Below, piece after piece: positions 36,601 to 51,600 of a stretch of DNA of 64,000 nt. Position numbers and translations under genes: made by a program. Each line of letters opens with the position of its first letter. Position 1 is the first letter of the stretch. The notes beneath the pieces were generated by a model. It was not told the origin of the DNA and did not search any database. It worked only from the letters and a program-made list of their open reading frames with translations. This stretch comes from Galbula dea. Lineage: Eukaryota; Chordata; Aves; Piciformes; Galbulidae. The stretch spans positions 1,674,001 to 1,738,000 of the forward strand of contig VWZX01005690.1 of the NCBI GenBank assembly GCA_013399015.1. The letters run 5' to 3'.

Positions 36601-39600
36601 TATTCAGGACTCTTACCCAACATTTGTCTTTAAAAAGCAACACCATTCATATGAAAAGTTGATTAATTCCACTTGTTATAATTATTCTCACAAATAAAAT
36701 CCAACTATTCACCTCCTGTGAACAGGGGGGATAATGGTCCTTAGCTTTTGCAGCAAAGCATTTCAGTTCCAGGGGTGAGATGCTCTGTACCAAGTGCTAA
36801 GTGTTATTATTAAACTGTCATTAAAAGCATTTCAGGAAAAGTTCACAAACTGCAGGGATTTCTGTCATCACAGCAGCTGGCTGGGATGGCAACTGGCCTG
36901 AACAGTCACTGCCAAAACCACAACCATACTGAAGTCCCTGACTCCATTCAGGAGTCTCCACTGATACATGTTTACTGCAGGCAATGCCACCACTGTAGCT
37001 GTGTCCACCTTTGAAAGGGTCTCACCTCCAAGGATCTCCCTGCTGCACTGCTCTGGGGGACCGTGTCCCACCATGGTGTGCTTGGAGGGGCTGCTCCATC
37101 CCCCCTGTGCTTCTGGAGGGTGCTCAGCACCACACTCAACCGAAGAAACCCAGCAGGAGGGAGCCTGGAGCAGGGGAACACCAATATTCACTGACGCCAT
37201 CACACAGCTGCAGAAACCTTTGGCCAACTGGTGCTGAACCAGACACTCAGCACTCAAAGGCTCCTGAACGATTTGCATGACACAAGCAGAAATTAAGCGG
37301 CTGCAGTTTATTCCCTCACTTCCCCTATTTAGCCTTGGCAGCAACAGAACAGCACCTGGCAGCAGCTCACTGCCTCGGCCAGCATCTCCTCAGCTGGGTC
37401 TGGGAGATTTTTCTAATAAACCAGAGCACTGGAGCTTCAGGGAAGAAGGAACATTTTAGAGAATACAGAGCATATTTAGCAGCAGCAAGAGAGCTGGAAA
37501 CAGAAGGAACCCTTTGAAGAGATGGGCTGGTGGAGAGAGATGGAGAAATTATGTAAAGTAAGAAAATACATACAGAGTTTGCAAGCAGGCTGCGAGCCCA
37601 GAGGGGGACAGCGTGTCTGATATTAGAAGAGCTTTTGATTTGACTCTTGCCAAGTTCTCTGCATTAACATTTCAAATGCTAACAATTTCAAAACGTTAGT
37701 GTTTAGAAAAGGGGAGAGGATCTCCCCTTACCGACTCAGGCATTCAGAAACTGCCCAGCTGTGCTCTGCGGCTTCCCCTCGCCCTGAGCAGCACCCACAC
37801 CAGCCCCAGCACCCTCTGTTCTGATTGCCAGGGGCTTGGATGGTCTCCCCAAGGGTGGGTGTAGGGGATTTGCCAACAAGTCCCCTCTTGGCTAGCCTAG
37901 AGGAAGGACAGCAGCTCCCCTTCACCAAGTAACTCCCCAACTACTGGGAGAGCTGGTGAGAGCCATTATATAACTGCGACGCAAGAGCCTCGCACACTGA
38001 ATCCCAGAACTGTCATCGCAGCCTTTGCAAACCCATTTTTACCTCTCTAAGTGTGGCTCATCAGCAACCAACATGAAAGCTGCAAACCCAGTATGTGAAG
38101 TTGGGACTGCTTCACAGGGAGGAGAAGAAGTAGAGCAGATCTGAGCAGATGCTGAACAAATATCCCCACAAAGCCACGCTGCCTCCGACCAGTTTCCTTC
38201 TTCTGTGGTGCATTTCAGGTGCTTACAAGCAGAGCAATGAGACCTAGAAGCTTTACAGTGACTTGTAATCTCTTCCCACTTCTTAGCAAAGCTGGTGACA
38301 GGTTAAAATGGCTGGAGGAAGAGGTAAGGTATGTGTATACCTGTCACAGCTAATGAAGCCAGTGGGGAAATTAAAGCCTTTGGGTAAAATCTAAATATCT
38401 ATCTGCAAGGGAAGCATGAAAAGTCTCCGAGCAGAGCAAAGTAATCAGGCACAGCCGAGTCACTTTTCCAGATGAGTACATAACAGGGTCACTAGCTGCT
38501 TCCCCAGATCTAATGAGACCCATGCCAGGGTCCTCACCCAGGCAAAGCTGGCAGCCAGTGCCAGCAGGGACAGGCAGAGTTTCCAGAGTATGACTCAGCC
38601 GCAGCACTGAGCAGAGAGGCAGAGCAACGCAGTGAGCGGGGAGGCAGGCAGTGATGCTCAGAGGAGGTGGCAGGGCAGGACCTAAAGCTAGGAAGGAGGA
38701 GGAGAGCTTCTGGGCTCCCCCTGGCGCGGGGCTTAGGGCTGGCAGACCCACTTTCCCAGAGATGCACAGGCTGAGGACTGCCCTCCACTGCCAGCAGCTG
38801 CAATTTGTTGCCTCCCATCTGTAAAGATCTTTGCACTGTAGATGTTTATTACCCTAAGCATTTGTGCAGCACTTTTCCCCTGAGAATCTGAAAACACCTT
38901 GTAAACATCCCTGGGTCCCACTCCTGATACCTACAGGAGGCACAGGGATGAAGCAGACCCCGTGTCCAAGCTGTCAGCTGGGCAATAAACCCATGTCACT
39001 TGACATAATTCCCATGGCAGTTATAGCATCATAGAATCACAGAATGCTTTGGGTTGGAAGGGAAGGCCATCTAGCTCACCCTCCCTCTGCAGTCAGCAGG
39101 GACATCTTCAACTAGATCAGGTTACTCAGAGCCCCCAAAAACCTGACCTGGAATGGTTCCAGGGATGGGACATCTACCACGTCTCTTCATTCTCTCGCCT
39201 CCCTCCAGCCTTTCCAAGGGATTACAGAATCACAGAATGTTAGGGGTTGGAAGGGACCTCGAAAGATCATCTAGTTCTATCCCCCTGCCAGAGCAGGATC
39301 CAATGGAGCCCCGTGGCTCCCCTCTGAGGCCAGGACCTTCCCCTTGTTGCCCTCTTTCTGCCAGCAGCTGAGGCAAGACCCAGAGGAAGAAGGAAGATTC
39401 TCTGAGCATCCTCAGCCAGCAGCTAAGGGCAGGACAGGCCACAGCAGCTCACTCTCTCCCAGTTCTTGCAGCAGACTGTCCAACAACACTCTACACTGGG
39501 GAACACCCTGCTCCCCTGGCACTCATCCCACCTTTTCCCAGGGGATATGACGGGCATCAAGGGAGGAAAAGGCACCTTGTGCCTCCCCATGCAGCCCTTT

Positions 39601-42600
39601 GAGTGCTCACTATTCCTATCCCAGCAGCAAAATGCTCTCAGCATGAGCCAGTGATGCTCTGGATGAAGAAACACCACAGCATTCAATGAACTGGGAGCAC
39701 ACTCCCTGCCTCAGAACACCTTGCACAGCTCCCTGGCAGAGCTCACCAGGAAGCAATTTCACAGAGACTTTCCAAATGCCAAAGTGATTTCTACTTTGCA
39801 GTTTTAAAGACTCTGAGTCTTTTCTGCATGCCTCTTTTTTTTGCAGCAACGTTGTTCCTAAAGTATTAAAATTCTAATTAAATGAACTATTAAGCTGCAA
39901 AGTGGTGTTTCCTTATTAAATGCCTCTAAGAGTTCCTGCTTCATATGGGGAGAATGTTAGCAACTTCAATATTTTTTTTCTTGGATTGTTTTTGTCTTTT
40001 ATAAAGATGAGTCTTCAAAGGAGAAACTTAGGCTCTGGGCTCCAGCAACTTGGCCAACTGTGTCTTATGGTAATAAAATTTCCTTCCCTCCCCAGGGTCA
40101 CCAGATCATGCCAGGTACCATTTGCTATACATTTACCATTTCCATCACTATTCACTTTGTAATCCATTACATAAGGCAGAGAAAATGCCAAGTTCCTTTA
40201 AAGAGAAATTCACAATGCACTGCAGAAATGAGGCATGAACTCCATGGAGTCTGTGACAGCCTCATCACGGTGTGTGGGAAGGACTAGAACAAGGGGTTGT
40301 ACCAGACCACTGATCTTCAAATATGTTTCTTATTTTAACTTCAGTGAAAGAAAATTTGCTTACCAATCCACAGCATGGAGTAGGTGACAGCTCTGCCATG
40401 AGACAGGGGTCCCTGTCAGCTAGGTGATGGACAATGCCCAAGTCAAAGCTCATGTTGCAGCCAGGCGTCGTCAGGGATCTGACAAGCAGGGTCTCTCTGT
40501 TTACACATTCAGCCAAAAGCAGGACTCAGCATCCAGATATTAACAGGAAAAGGTGATGGAGAACTGGCCCAAGCTGCCCAGAGAGGTTGTGGAGTCTCCT
40601 TCTCTGGAGAGATTCTAAACCCACCTGGACATGATCATGGGCAACCTGCTGTAGGTGATCATGCTTTAGCAGGGATTTGGACTAGATGATCTGCAAAGGT
40701 CCCTTCTGACCCTCACCATGCTGGGATTGTGGGATTCTGTGAAAAGAAAGATTTCTTATGTCACGCTTGGGCCATCCAAACCACCACCAACAGGCACCGT
40801 GTCCCTAAAAGCCTTAAACACAGCGTGAATGTGATGGCAAAGGTCCTTTACAATTTGAGTATCTACTCACTTCAAGTACTCTGAAATAAATGTGCAAGAT
40901 GTGCAGATAACTGTGTTAAACACCCTGATCCTTAAGTAAGAGGCTTCAGGGGCCTCTTCCACACACAAAGAAACCCCAACCCTCTCCCTAAAGTAGTCAG
41001 CTCTGCCATATGCATGCAAATGCTGCACTGCCTTTTGCTAAGCATACCTGGTCAAGAGCAAAAGGTGACCTAAAGCCACAGCAAAGTATTTAAGTCAGGT
41101 TATTACACACCATTGGTGTTATCTGCCCCTCAGCTTCTGGTTCAAATCCCATGACCAGATCATCTGTTGGGATGTTGCTCTGACAGCAGATGCTATTTCA
41201 CGGATGCCAGGTCTCAACTGCCTCATACATTCAAAGTAAAAAGCAGACTTTAATAAAGTGTCTTGGCTTGTTCTCATTTCTCATCTAAAGACACAGAAAA
41301 ATAAAGAGGAATAGGACCCAATTTTTTACACAGTGTGTCCTTAAAGACTGAACTCTAAACACTACCCTCTCCACTTATATTCATTCTGGCCAGGCAAAAG
41401 CTTTTAGGAAGAAAGATTGTTTAATAAACAGACATTTATAACAAGTGTCTGATCTTTCAGCCTCATCATCAGGAAAAGAGTCCATTAAACCAAGTAAGAA
41501 ACTCTCAGATCATTAAGGGTGTTTAATGAGATCAAGATTAAATTATATCATGATTGTGTTAATATCTGCACCAGCAGATTCAGCTGTTCTGTCTCTCGCT
41601 AAGAGCCAGCAGTGGGAAACAGGACAGCTTAGAGGGGAAAAAGGCCTTAAAAGGTTGGATAATTGTTCCAACTCTCAAAAGATGCTCAAGAAAAGTAGCC
41701 ATTGTGCACTCACTTGCTCCTTCTGCAGCAGTGCAGTCCCTCTGGAGCGTGTTAACACTCCAACAGCAAAGCAATCCCTGGGGGGCTGAATGCTAACAGC
41801 TTTCAGCAGGGCAACGCTGTGCCTGGCACAGTGCCATCTGCTTCAGAACGCTTAGATGAAGAACAACCTTTGCTCCTCACTTCAACACTGGATGCCTTCC
41901 TGGGGCAAAGCATATCACCAGCTTCTCTTGGAAAATCTTCAGCAGCCAACGGAAATGTTGGCTTTGGATTTGAGGGGAAGCTGTATGAGGAGTGGCTCAA
42001 GTCACTTGGTTTCTTCAGCCTGAGGAAGAGGAGGCTGAGAAGAGACCTCATTGTGGTCTACAACTTCTTCATGAGAGGAAGCAGAGGGGCAGGAGCTGAT
42101 CTCTTCTCTCTGGTGACCAGTGACAGGACTCAAGGGAACAGCATGAAGCTGTGCCTGGGGAGGGTTAGGATAGATATTAGGAAAAGGTTCTTCACCCAGA
42201 GCCTGGTCGAGCACTGGAACAGGCTCCCCGGGGAAGTAGTCACTGCACCAAGCCTGACAGAATTCAAGAAGCATTTGGACAAGGCCCTCAGGCAAACAGT
42301 GTGATTTTTGGGGTTGTCCTGTGCAGAGACAGGAATTGGACTCTATGGTCCTTGCGGGTCCCTTCCAGCCTAGGGGATTCTATGAACCTTTAGGGCTTAG
42401 CCTGTGGCTACTGCCCAGCTTTGCCAGCCAGGACTCCTTTAGAAAGCTGAACAAGGCATGTCCCTGGGTGTTGGAAAGTGATCTTTGGGGTTTGATAGCT
42501 GGGCTTTGTTCTTTTTTGTAGCTGTTGGGTTGGGGTTTTTAAATCATGCTGTTGGGAAGGCATCCATCCTTCGTACATGTGCAATGTGGTTTGCACATGC

Positions 42601-45600
42601 CTGCAAGCAGAAATATTTGCTCTGCTGAAGCCTGGAAGATTGAAAATTTCTTAGCCACAGAGCACTGCATCTAGCATTAAAATGCATTTAGAAGTTCTTA
42701 GCAAGAAAGAAATATCTGCCATTAGAGACCATAGCAAGAGCTGACTAGAAATTGTTTTTCCTCTCGATTTTAGCACAGTAGCTGCTGGCAATAAGCCTCT
42801 CCATCAGCACTGGGCAGTCCTAAGTGCAGATACTGTGTGAGAAAAATCCAAACTGAGTGACAATATTGAGCTCTAAAAGCACTTTGGAGAAAGATGAAAA
42901 GGCACAATAGTTGCATATCAGCTCTGGAAGAAGCTGATGAGATGTAGCAGCTCTTCATGTCACCATCTCTTCAAAATTTAACACTTCCAGTAACCTGACA
43001 TTACTAACTCCTCCAGCAAAGCCTTCCAGCTCATGGCAATCCATGTACAACAGCTCTGAGATGGCAGCTTGAGGGATTTCCACTCTGAAATGAGACTGTG
43101 AAGTCTTTCTCCACATGGAAAGACCTCATGGTACTGATTTACTGAGCTGGAACTGATGCTATGTGTACAAGCCTTGAGGAAATTCAGGCAAGCAAGGTTG
43201 AAGGGATGTCTGCAGAGGAGTGATGTCCCCTTTCTTGCTTGCATGCCAGCACGTGGGCGAGCACACTCATGCACGTATGTATGTGTGAGCCCCTCAGGAA
43301 GGGTATGTCCCTGTGCCAGAGAAGTGGAGCTGCTCTAAATGACTAGAAAGACCAATCTCAAGTCATGCAAAGTGGGAACTGAAGTGTCAGAGAAGGCCTC
43401 CACTCTCAGCAGCGTAGGTGTAATTGCATCAAACTGTAATGAAGCAAATCCATCTTCAAAATCCAAGCACAAGAACAGTGACTAAATAGCTTCCTCGAAT
43501 AAATATCTTTCCAGAGACAAGCTGTAACTTCTCACTGAGAAATACAGGCACCACCTCATACAAACTTCTCTGTCCTTGAACAAACACTGTGACTGTACAT
43601 TAGGAATACTAACCTAAATTAGCATGCTAGTGTGCACACCAATTATTTCAATTAAACTATCTTCTAATAACAAACTACAACCCATTCTATTCAATCAGAA
43701 AATTTTCAAACAGTACTCCCATAGAGAGCTGTTAGCCCAGATGCAATTGCATGTTTCACATATGGACACTGAGCAAATGAGTTTCTTTAAGTCTCTGCAG
43801 CTTTCCCCACTTCAGTCATGCATTCACTTCCATAGCTGGTCTGAAAGGAAAAGTTTTAGACAGTGTTTTAGCTTTGAAAAGAAACCTGTATTTAATGTCT
43901 GTCTGCAGGAAACTTCTCTGTTTAAGCCTTTTTGCTCACAGACAAACTAGCACACTGCCTGCAGTAAGTTCAAATAGCTCTGGGGGATTGAATAAGGCTG
44001 CATGGCTTGGCCAGAGGCTTATGTCCTAGCAGTAATAGGTACAAGACCAACTCAGCTGAACCAGCAGAAGATTTGATATACTCTCTGAACCAAGAACATT
44101 CACTTCCTCTCTGCCTGCAGCCAGGCACAAGCTGCCCCATCTCCGAGTAAAAATAGAGATACCACATTGGGACCAGTGAAAAATGGCAGCTCTGGCTGAG
44201 CCCCAGCTACACAAGCTCTGTCAAACCCAGAGTTACACGAGTGACAAGGCCAAGCCTCACTCATCAGACAGAGGCATCTGTGTCTTACAAGAACTGCTCG
44301 TCTGGCATTGCTTGTTGGGTCCCTGCTCAGTGCAGAAGGGGAAGGAGGCCAGATCCTCCTATCACTCTCACAGAGGCAGAGGGAAGCGCAGAGGCTGCTT
44401 CTCTTAAAACCTGGAGTCAAGGGAGCAAAACCAACCCAGAAGAGAAGGCAGAAGGCATGGCTCGGGGTCAGCAGAGGATGGCAGCCTTTGCCCAGGAGGG
44501 ATGGTGAGATCCTTCCTACCCACTGCTGATGGCTCCTGCCTTCAGCTTCCATGTGTGCAGGAGCAGGATCCCCACTGCTCCAAGGAGCTCTCACTCCATG
44601 AGACTCAGGGGTGGAAAAACACCTGCTTCTAGCAAAGGGCTGCCTTGCTCGTAAACATTTAGCTGCTGGATTTTTTGCTGCTTTCTGACAGGATAACACA
44701 TTTCTCAGCAATGTCACTGCTGCCCACAGGATAGCAAGGTCTCAGGCTGACATTTACTAAACATCTTCACCACCTGCTCCCCAGAAAGGTTCCTCGCTCC
44801 TAGAAAGAGGAGATATTTTTCTTCACAGCTTCTGCCATTGGGGAGCTACCACATACTCTGCCACGGAGCCAGGGTGTTTGTGCTTCATCCTCCAAGGGCT
44901 GCTCAGCACCCCAGCAATGGGTGCTGGTTTCACTGAGGCACTGACACATAGCTGAGGTTCATAGAAGGCTGGCCAAGCCAATGCATGGAATTTGGAAAGG
45001 CCCAAATAAATCTGCTTGTATCCATCTGAAGTCAGACACTGACTGCAGCAAAGCTCAACCAAAGCAATGGCTTTGCTAAGTCACCACCAGTGCACCGGGA
45101 ACAAATATGAGCCATGCAGAAAGGTTTGATGACTCTACCCGCAGCCCAAAAAGTAATTGCTCCCTGCTTAAAGGTAGCTGCTAAATTTGCAGAGCAACAC
45201 TCCTCCTGCCGAGGGAGCCTGCGTGGGCTGCAGGAAGCGCAGCAGAGTCACTAATCCAAACACAGGCGCTGTAGTACCGGCGCTCGCTCCTCAGCATTCC
45301 TGCTGCACTCCCCCACGGCTCCTTCTCAAAGACATCTCAGCCTTGCTACCATGCCAAGCTGCTGAGCTTGTAGATGGTGGATGAAGCCCCTCAGCTGGAG
45401 TGCCACCAGGTTTGAGCAGGGCAGAGCCTCAAAAAGCTGTTAATGGCCCCACAGGAACCACAGCCTGCAAAGCAGAGAACATGAGGTGTTCACCATGCAG
45501 CAGAAACCACTACCCAAACATTACAGAATCTAGCTGAACTCTATCACAGATCAATCCCAGATTATAGAATAGAATTGTTTTGGTTAGAAGAGACCTTTAA

Positions 45601-48600
45601 GATCATCAAGTCCAACCCTGAACCCAGCACTGCCATGTCACCACTAAACCATGTCCTTCAGCAACACATCTACATGTTTTTTGAACACTTACAGGGATGG
45701 TGACTCACCTTCACTTCCATGGGCAGCCTGTTCCAGGGCTTGACAGCCCTTTCAGGGAAGAAAATTTTCCTAATGTCCAATTTAAACCACCCCTAGCACA
45801 ACTTGAGGCCATTTGCTCTTGGCCTATTGCTAGTCATCTGGAAGAAGAGACCAAGCCCCACCTCACTCCAACCTCCTTTCAGGGAGTTGTACAGAGTGAG
45901 AAGGTCTCCCCTGAGCCTCCTTTTCTCCAGGGTAAACAACCCCTGTTCCCTCAGCTGCCCCTCACAAGACTTGTGCTCTAGACCCTTCACCAGCTTCATT
46001 GCTCTTCTTTGGATATACTCTAGCACGTAAATACCCTTCTTGGAGCCTGGAACCCAAAACTGAATCCAGTATTCAAGTGTCCTGCATAGAGGATGATCAC
46101 TGCCCAAATCCTGCTGGCCACATTATTTCTGATCCAAGCCAGGATGCTGTTGACCTTCTTAACCACCTAGGCTCACTGCTGGCTCATACTCAGCTTGGAT
46201 GTGGACCAATACCCCCAAGTGTCTGTTGGTACTGTTCGTATCTTTGTGGTGTTGGCACCACCAGGACGTGGTGGGTTTTGCTCAACCTTAAAACAAGTTT
46301 TTTATCAAACCCTGCTGTTGTACCAGGTAGCAGAAGCTGACAACATTTCTGTTCATTCCTAGTGTTGCAGGAGAGCAACAAGCTCCAGCCCAGAGTGAGG
46401 AACTCATCACAGCCTTCTGCAAACCAGAACCAGGAAATAGTGTGGGAAAAGAGCAAACAGCACAGGTGGAAGGGGGATAGAACCTGCAGATCCATGTTTA
46501 AATCAAAGAGTCTTAGGACCGGTAGACAGGAGGATGACAACACCTTCCTCAGGACCCTCACACGTCCGCAGGCAGGAACAGGCCACGTGGAGGGAGGATC
46601 TCAGCATCCAGCCTCAGCTAAGCTGCTGTTGCAGGAGGAGCACAAGGACTGCTGCCTGGACAGGAGACACCACAGACAGCATTTCCAGCATCTCACATGT
46701 AAACACACCACGCTATTCAGCTTTATGCAAAGCTACAACCAAAAGCTAGAAGACAGGTGACAGCAAAAAGTCCTGGAGAGAATCATAAAATCACAATTTT
46801 ACCCTGGGTTTGAGTAGTCATGTTTGTGTTGTCCTCAAGAGGGCTCTACCGCAGTGTATGACACAGCAGCAAAAATAATCTGTGACAAAGAAATTGTTGA
46901 CAACAGCAGACATTAAACTCGGTTCAGTAAACTGACTGTGGTGTGACACAGGGATAGGGTCAGACATTGTGCAGACCCACACAGGTCAGGGAGCAATGCC
47001 ACACAGGTGAGAAAGAAGCTCATGTCTGAGATGGGTCCCCCCCAGGCAACAGAAGGTTTCTATTGGCCACAATAAACACCTGAGCTCTTCTCCACCACTC
47101 CATTGCAACACCCAACACCCCATCTAGGGACCCAGACCCCTCCTGGGTGGTAGAAGGCTGCTCTGCTCCACGAGGGAAGAGGTGAGGGCTCTTCAGTTCC
47201 AACATGCCAGAGCATGGTGAGGAGCATGACAGCACAGCAACACATGGTGGCATGTCACTGTGAGGCAGCCAGCCCCTCACTGCCCAGCTTTGCATTGCAC
47301 ACTGAGCAAAAGTAGGTTATTTCTGAACCAACACATTTAGACACAAGACAAACCCTCCTTCTATTTTTTAGCTCACATCAGGCCAGATTTCAATACATCA
47401 ACACAGTAGCCCTAGAAAGGGAAGAGGTGACAAACCTCTTGGCTTCACCAAGGTGACAGCTCTCTGCGCATGTCCCCCCTCTCGCCACACTTTCACCCTT
47501 GCAGCAAATCACTTATCTTGCCCATTTAATTCATTGCCATTTCACTCTTTATGTCACCCAGTGGACCTCACAAGCTACCCACGCCCTGGCTAACAGGCTT
47601 ACTCAGCCTGAGCCGTTATCCTCAGCCTCCAGCACAATTCCTTCCTTCCTTCTCTCCAGCTGTGCCCACCTCCTGCTCTGGCTCTGAACTCTCAAAGGCT
47701 GTGGCCGTGGCTACTTTGTACATCATGCTATGTGTATATGCACACCCACACAAGCGCTGCAGAAAAGCAGGCAGGGAAAAACAGTGATGGCATCAGAGTG
47801 GAGAGAGGAAATAAGGTCATGAAAGCAGATAAAATTCAACACTCATTTTATACCCAGTGTTATGTGGCATTGTGATCCAAACTCTGAACTCTCTGAAAGA
47901 TAAGAAAGAATGGAAGATAAAATTATTTTTATTGCTGCAATGCAGCATCTTAATAGATTGATAATAGAAGAAAACTCCAGGCTCAGAGGCTTGGATAGCT
48001 GCATAGCTTTGCACTGCCCAGCAGCCTGTCCTGCCAACCCTTCACAGGCAAAATGTAGCCAGTACAGCTCTGTAGGTAGCTGGCAAAAGATTTGTACAGT
48101 GCCAGTCTGACCCATTTACTGAGCTGTCAGTCAGGAGGAATACAAGGTGTTTTCTTTGCAAATTAATACCTACATATTTGCTATGGATCCAGGCAAGTGC
48201 CAGAGCAGCAGAGGCAAATGCAGCATAGCATGGAAATCTGCACTAGCTGCAGGGCTTCAGCAGGCAAATGTGCTCACATGTCTCTTGATAAGCAGGGATG
48301 AAAATAGTAGACAATAAAGAATTAATCCTCTCTATTGGTGGAACTCCTCAGAAACAGCAATGTTTTGATTCAAATTTCAGGCCTCTTATTCCTCTCCAAA
48401 CCCCTCTGCTGCATAGCTTACCACAAATGAAGTCTCTGAGATGGGGGGGATATTTACTAACCAATTTATTTAGGCTCTGCTTGTGATCTCTTTTACCATG
48501 ACTACAATGGGGTCTCTGAGAAAGCTGTTCATGCCTGAGCAGAGCTGGCATTAGGACAAGGCTGGCTGCAGAAGGCAGCGATGGTTGGGGCAGGAGTCGA

Positions 48601-51600
48601 GCCCCTGTCTCCTCCAAGGCTGTGAGCGGGGGAAGCCTGAGCTCTAACACTCCCTACACGCCATCAGTCACTGAACAGGTTGTGCAGAGGAAAAGGAATG
48701 AGCACCACCTTCAGAACAGCAATAAATTATTTCCCTTGGGAACAAAGATGCAAGTGTGATGAGATAAAGCAGTGGGAAAACATAGCAGAGAAATTTAATG
48801 CATTCTCTGCAATTACAGCTACAGCTGCCAAGTTGTTTCTCATGCTGTCACTAGAGTAGCGGTGACAGCTCCAGTCTCAGCCTGACCTTTCAACCTCACC
48901 CAAGCCAACAGCAACACTCCACTGATTTCTGCAGACACAGGGCACAGGAGTCCAAGAAGCCCCTAACAGAAAGGCACATGAACAGTTGGAGCAACCAGAA
49001 ATGTCCCCGCTGGACTTCAGTCTCACACCAAGAACACGTGGAAGGAGATTTGCCCTAATTAACCATGGTAGGATCCAAGACTCCAACACTTTTCATGCCA
49101 CTCTGCACTGCATTTCTTCAGTTTCACTACAGGAAACTTTTCAGTTAGGACTTTCTGTGAGTCCTGTACAATTGGCCAAGAGGAGAAAAAAAATGTTCAT
49201 TTTGCCAATGTGTTTGATTTTTCTTCTGCAAGGCCAGTGACAGACACCCAGGTGCTCCCCTGACAATGTACCCACCTCTCAGAGCACCTGGAGACCCAGT
49301 GCTCAATTCTCCACATGGTCCTGCCCTCCCCCTTTGTCCTTGTACAAAACATTAGCCAAAAATACAGATCATCAACTGGTGTGAGGCTCTCCTGGGACTA
49401 CACCCACTGTTCTTGGCAGGAATGTGGCTCTTTGCTTTCCCTTGCTCATGCTTTCCTCTTCATTTGGACAGGTACTCCTAAGTAACTTGAAACCTTTTTT
49501 CCTTCTCCAGCTATCCTCCCAATAAATTGAAAGAAAACCAAAGTGAAAGTAAATAAAGCAAGAAAATGCACCAGGGAGGGATGGAAATCTAAGCATGTGG
49601 TGTTAAATTGTGCTAAATAACTCAAAATCAATGTTGTTCTTCCTTTTCATCTGGGCATAGCTGTACAGACTGCAGCACTCCAGGGACACCTCCACTCATT
49701 CCTCCAGACTGCCCTGTGCACTTACTTTTATTACTAGTAAGGATCTGTTACAATAAAAGCAATATCCCTGAAAAGTGTAATGACCATTTTTTTCAATAAC
49801 ATATTATCTATAATTATAAGAGAAGTGCATTTCTTCTCTCTAGTTTATTACTTTCCTAACTTTCCTAATATTCCTGCTGATGTCCATGAGTTCCTGTCTT
49901 AAGGTGAGTACTCAAAGGCTACAAGGAAGTATCCATTTAAAAAACTCCAAACAGCACTTCAATTAAGACACTGCATTAGTAACCACCACTGCAGCCTTTC
50001 AGAATATCTGGAACAACAAACCATGCCTAAGAATGTTATCTATATTTAAAAGAAAAGAAGAGTGTAACAAGCAGGTCAAGGGACGTTCTACTCCCCTTCT
50101 ACTCTGCTCTAGTGAGGCCACAGCTGGAGTACTGGGTCCAGTTCTGGGCTCCCCAGTTCAAGAGAGACAAGGAATTACCGGAGAGAGTCCAGCAGAGGCT
50201 CCCAAGATGCTGAGGGCACTGGAGCATCTCTGGGAGGACAAAAGACTGAGAGCCCTGGGACTTCTTAGCCTGGAGAAGAGCAGCCCCAGAGAGGATCTGC
50301 TCAATGCTGATCAATATCTAAAGGGTGGGGGCCAGAGGCTGGGGCTAAACTCTGCTCAGTGGTGCCCAGGGACAGGACAAGAGGCAAAGGGCACAAACTG
50401 TAACACAGGAAGCATCTGAACATGAGGAAAAACTTCTTTCCTGTGAAGCTGCCAGAACACTGAACCAGGCTGCCCAGAGAGGTTGTGGAGTCTCTAAAAA
50501 AGATCCTGGGCAACCTGCTCTGGGTGACCCTGCTTTAGCAGAGGGGTTAGACTAGACGATCTGCAGAAGTCCTTCCCAACTCCCACCTTGCTGGGATTCT
50601 GGGATTGTCCACAGCCTGGGCTAACACAGCAGAGCTGTAGGCATCTACTTTGGATAGAGTTACACCAGTATGTATCACCTGCCCTACTCACCATGCTGGC
50701 TGACTCAGGAACAGGAGCCCTTCTGGAGCAGCAATGGCTCCAGCTGGGAGCAGGGTCACTGCTGCAGGCTGGCTGAGTGTTCAGGAGGAGACATTTGTTT
50801 ACTGTCAGACAGTAACTTTTTGACAAATTGTTGGCTCAGGAAAACAACCTAACCCAATTAAAAAATGTTTTGATTGTGCTTTGCCAGCTGGTAAAAGCAG
50901 AGGAGAAGCACTCTAGCTCCAGTGGCCACACAAGCACTCCTAAGATTCTGTTTCAGATCCCACCATCCTCACCTGTGTTATTTATTACTTGGCTTGGAGC
51001 TGGGCTCAGACATCACAGCTGTTACCCCTTGAGAGATTTGCCATGCAGGGCTGGAGGGAGACTGGATCTAAAACACTGTTGTTGAAGGAGTGGGCTTTAG
51101 ACAGTAACTACCTTTATCCTGCCTTCACAAGCAAAGGATCAAACTACTGGGAAGTGAAGAGCCTTCACCAGAGCAATTCTGTGGCACAAAGACATCAGGG
51201 TTGAATCTCCTAAATCCAGATACAGATTCATGAGCACCGGTAGTACAGCCTGAACAGACATTGCAGTCCAGAACCTAAAATATTGGCCATTACCTCACCA
51301 TCACAGAGATAAATGTCTCTAACTTCTGCATACAAACTGGAATTTTTGAACTAGCATCTGCATCTTCCAAATAAAATGAGAGAAATTGCCCATTAAATCA
51401 AATGGCAACGAAGTGAGGATTCAGCCGCAGACACATTCAAGGAACTCGACAGAGGGACACAAAACTGCTGAGATCCATTAATGTAATGCTGCATTTGATG
51501 AGGATGTCACTTGGGGCATGTTAGCATGAAAACTGCAAGGATAAGGACCTACAAGCCTAATATTTCAGCATTACAGTTTGTTTGTGCCAAGTACAATCCA

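Noticed and set aside
37728..37940. Coding first exon with the 70-codon minus-strand open frame
   Set aside because: The frame begins at TTG straight after a stop and contains no ATG, so it cannot start translation normally; kept only as a possible noncoding exon.
41819..42304. 161-codon open frame with RKRRLRRDL and EHWNRLPGEVV
   Set aside because: This is the CR1 LINE 3' region, a frequent false gene in bird annotations.
44100..44717. 205-codon minus-strand open frame
   Set aside because: No similarity recognised, and it lies in intron sequence without supporting splice sites.
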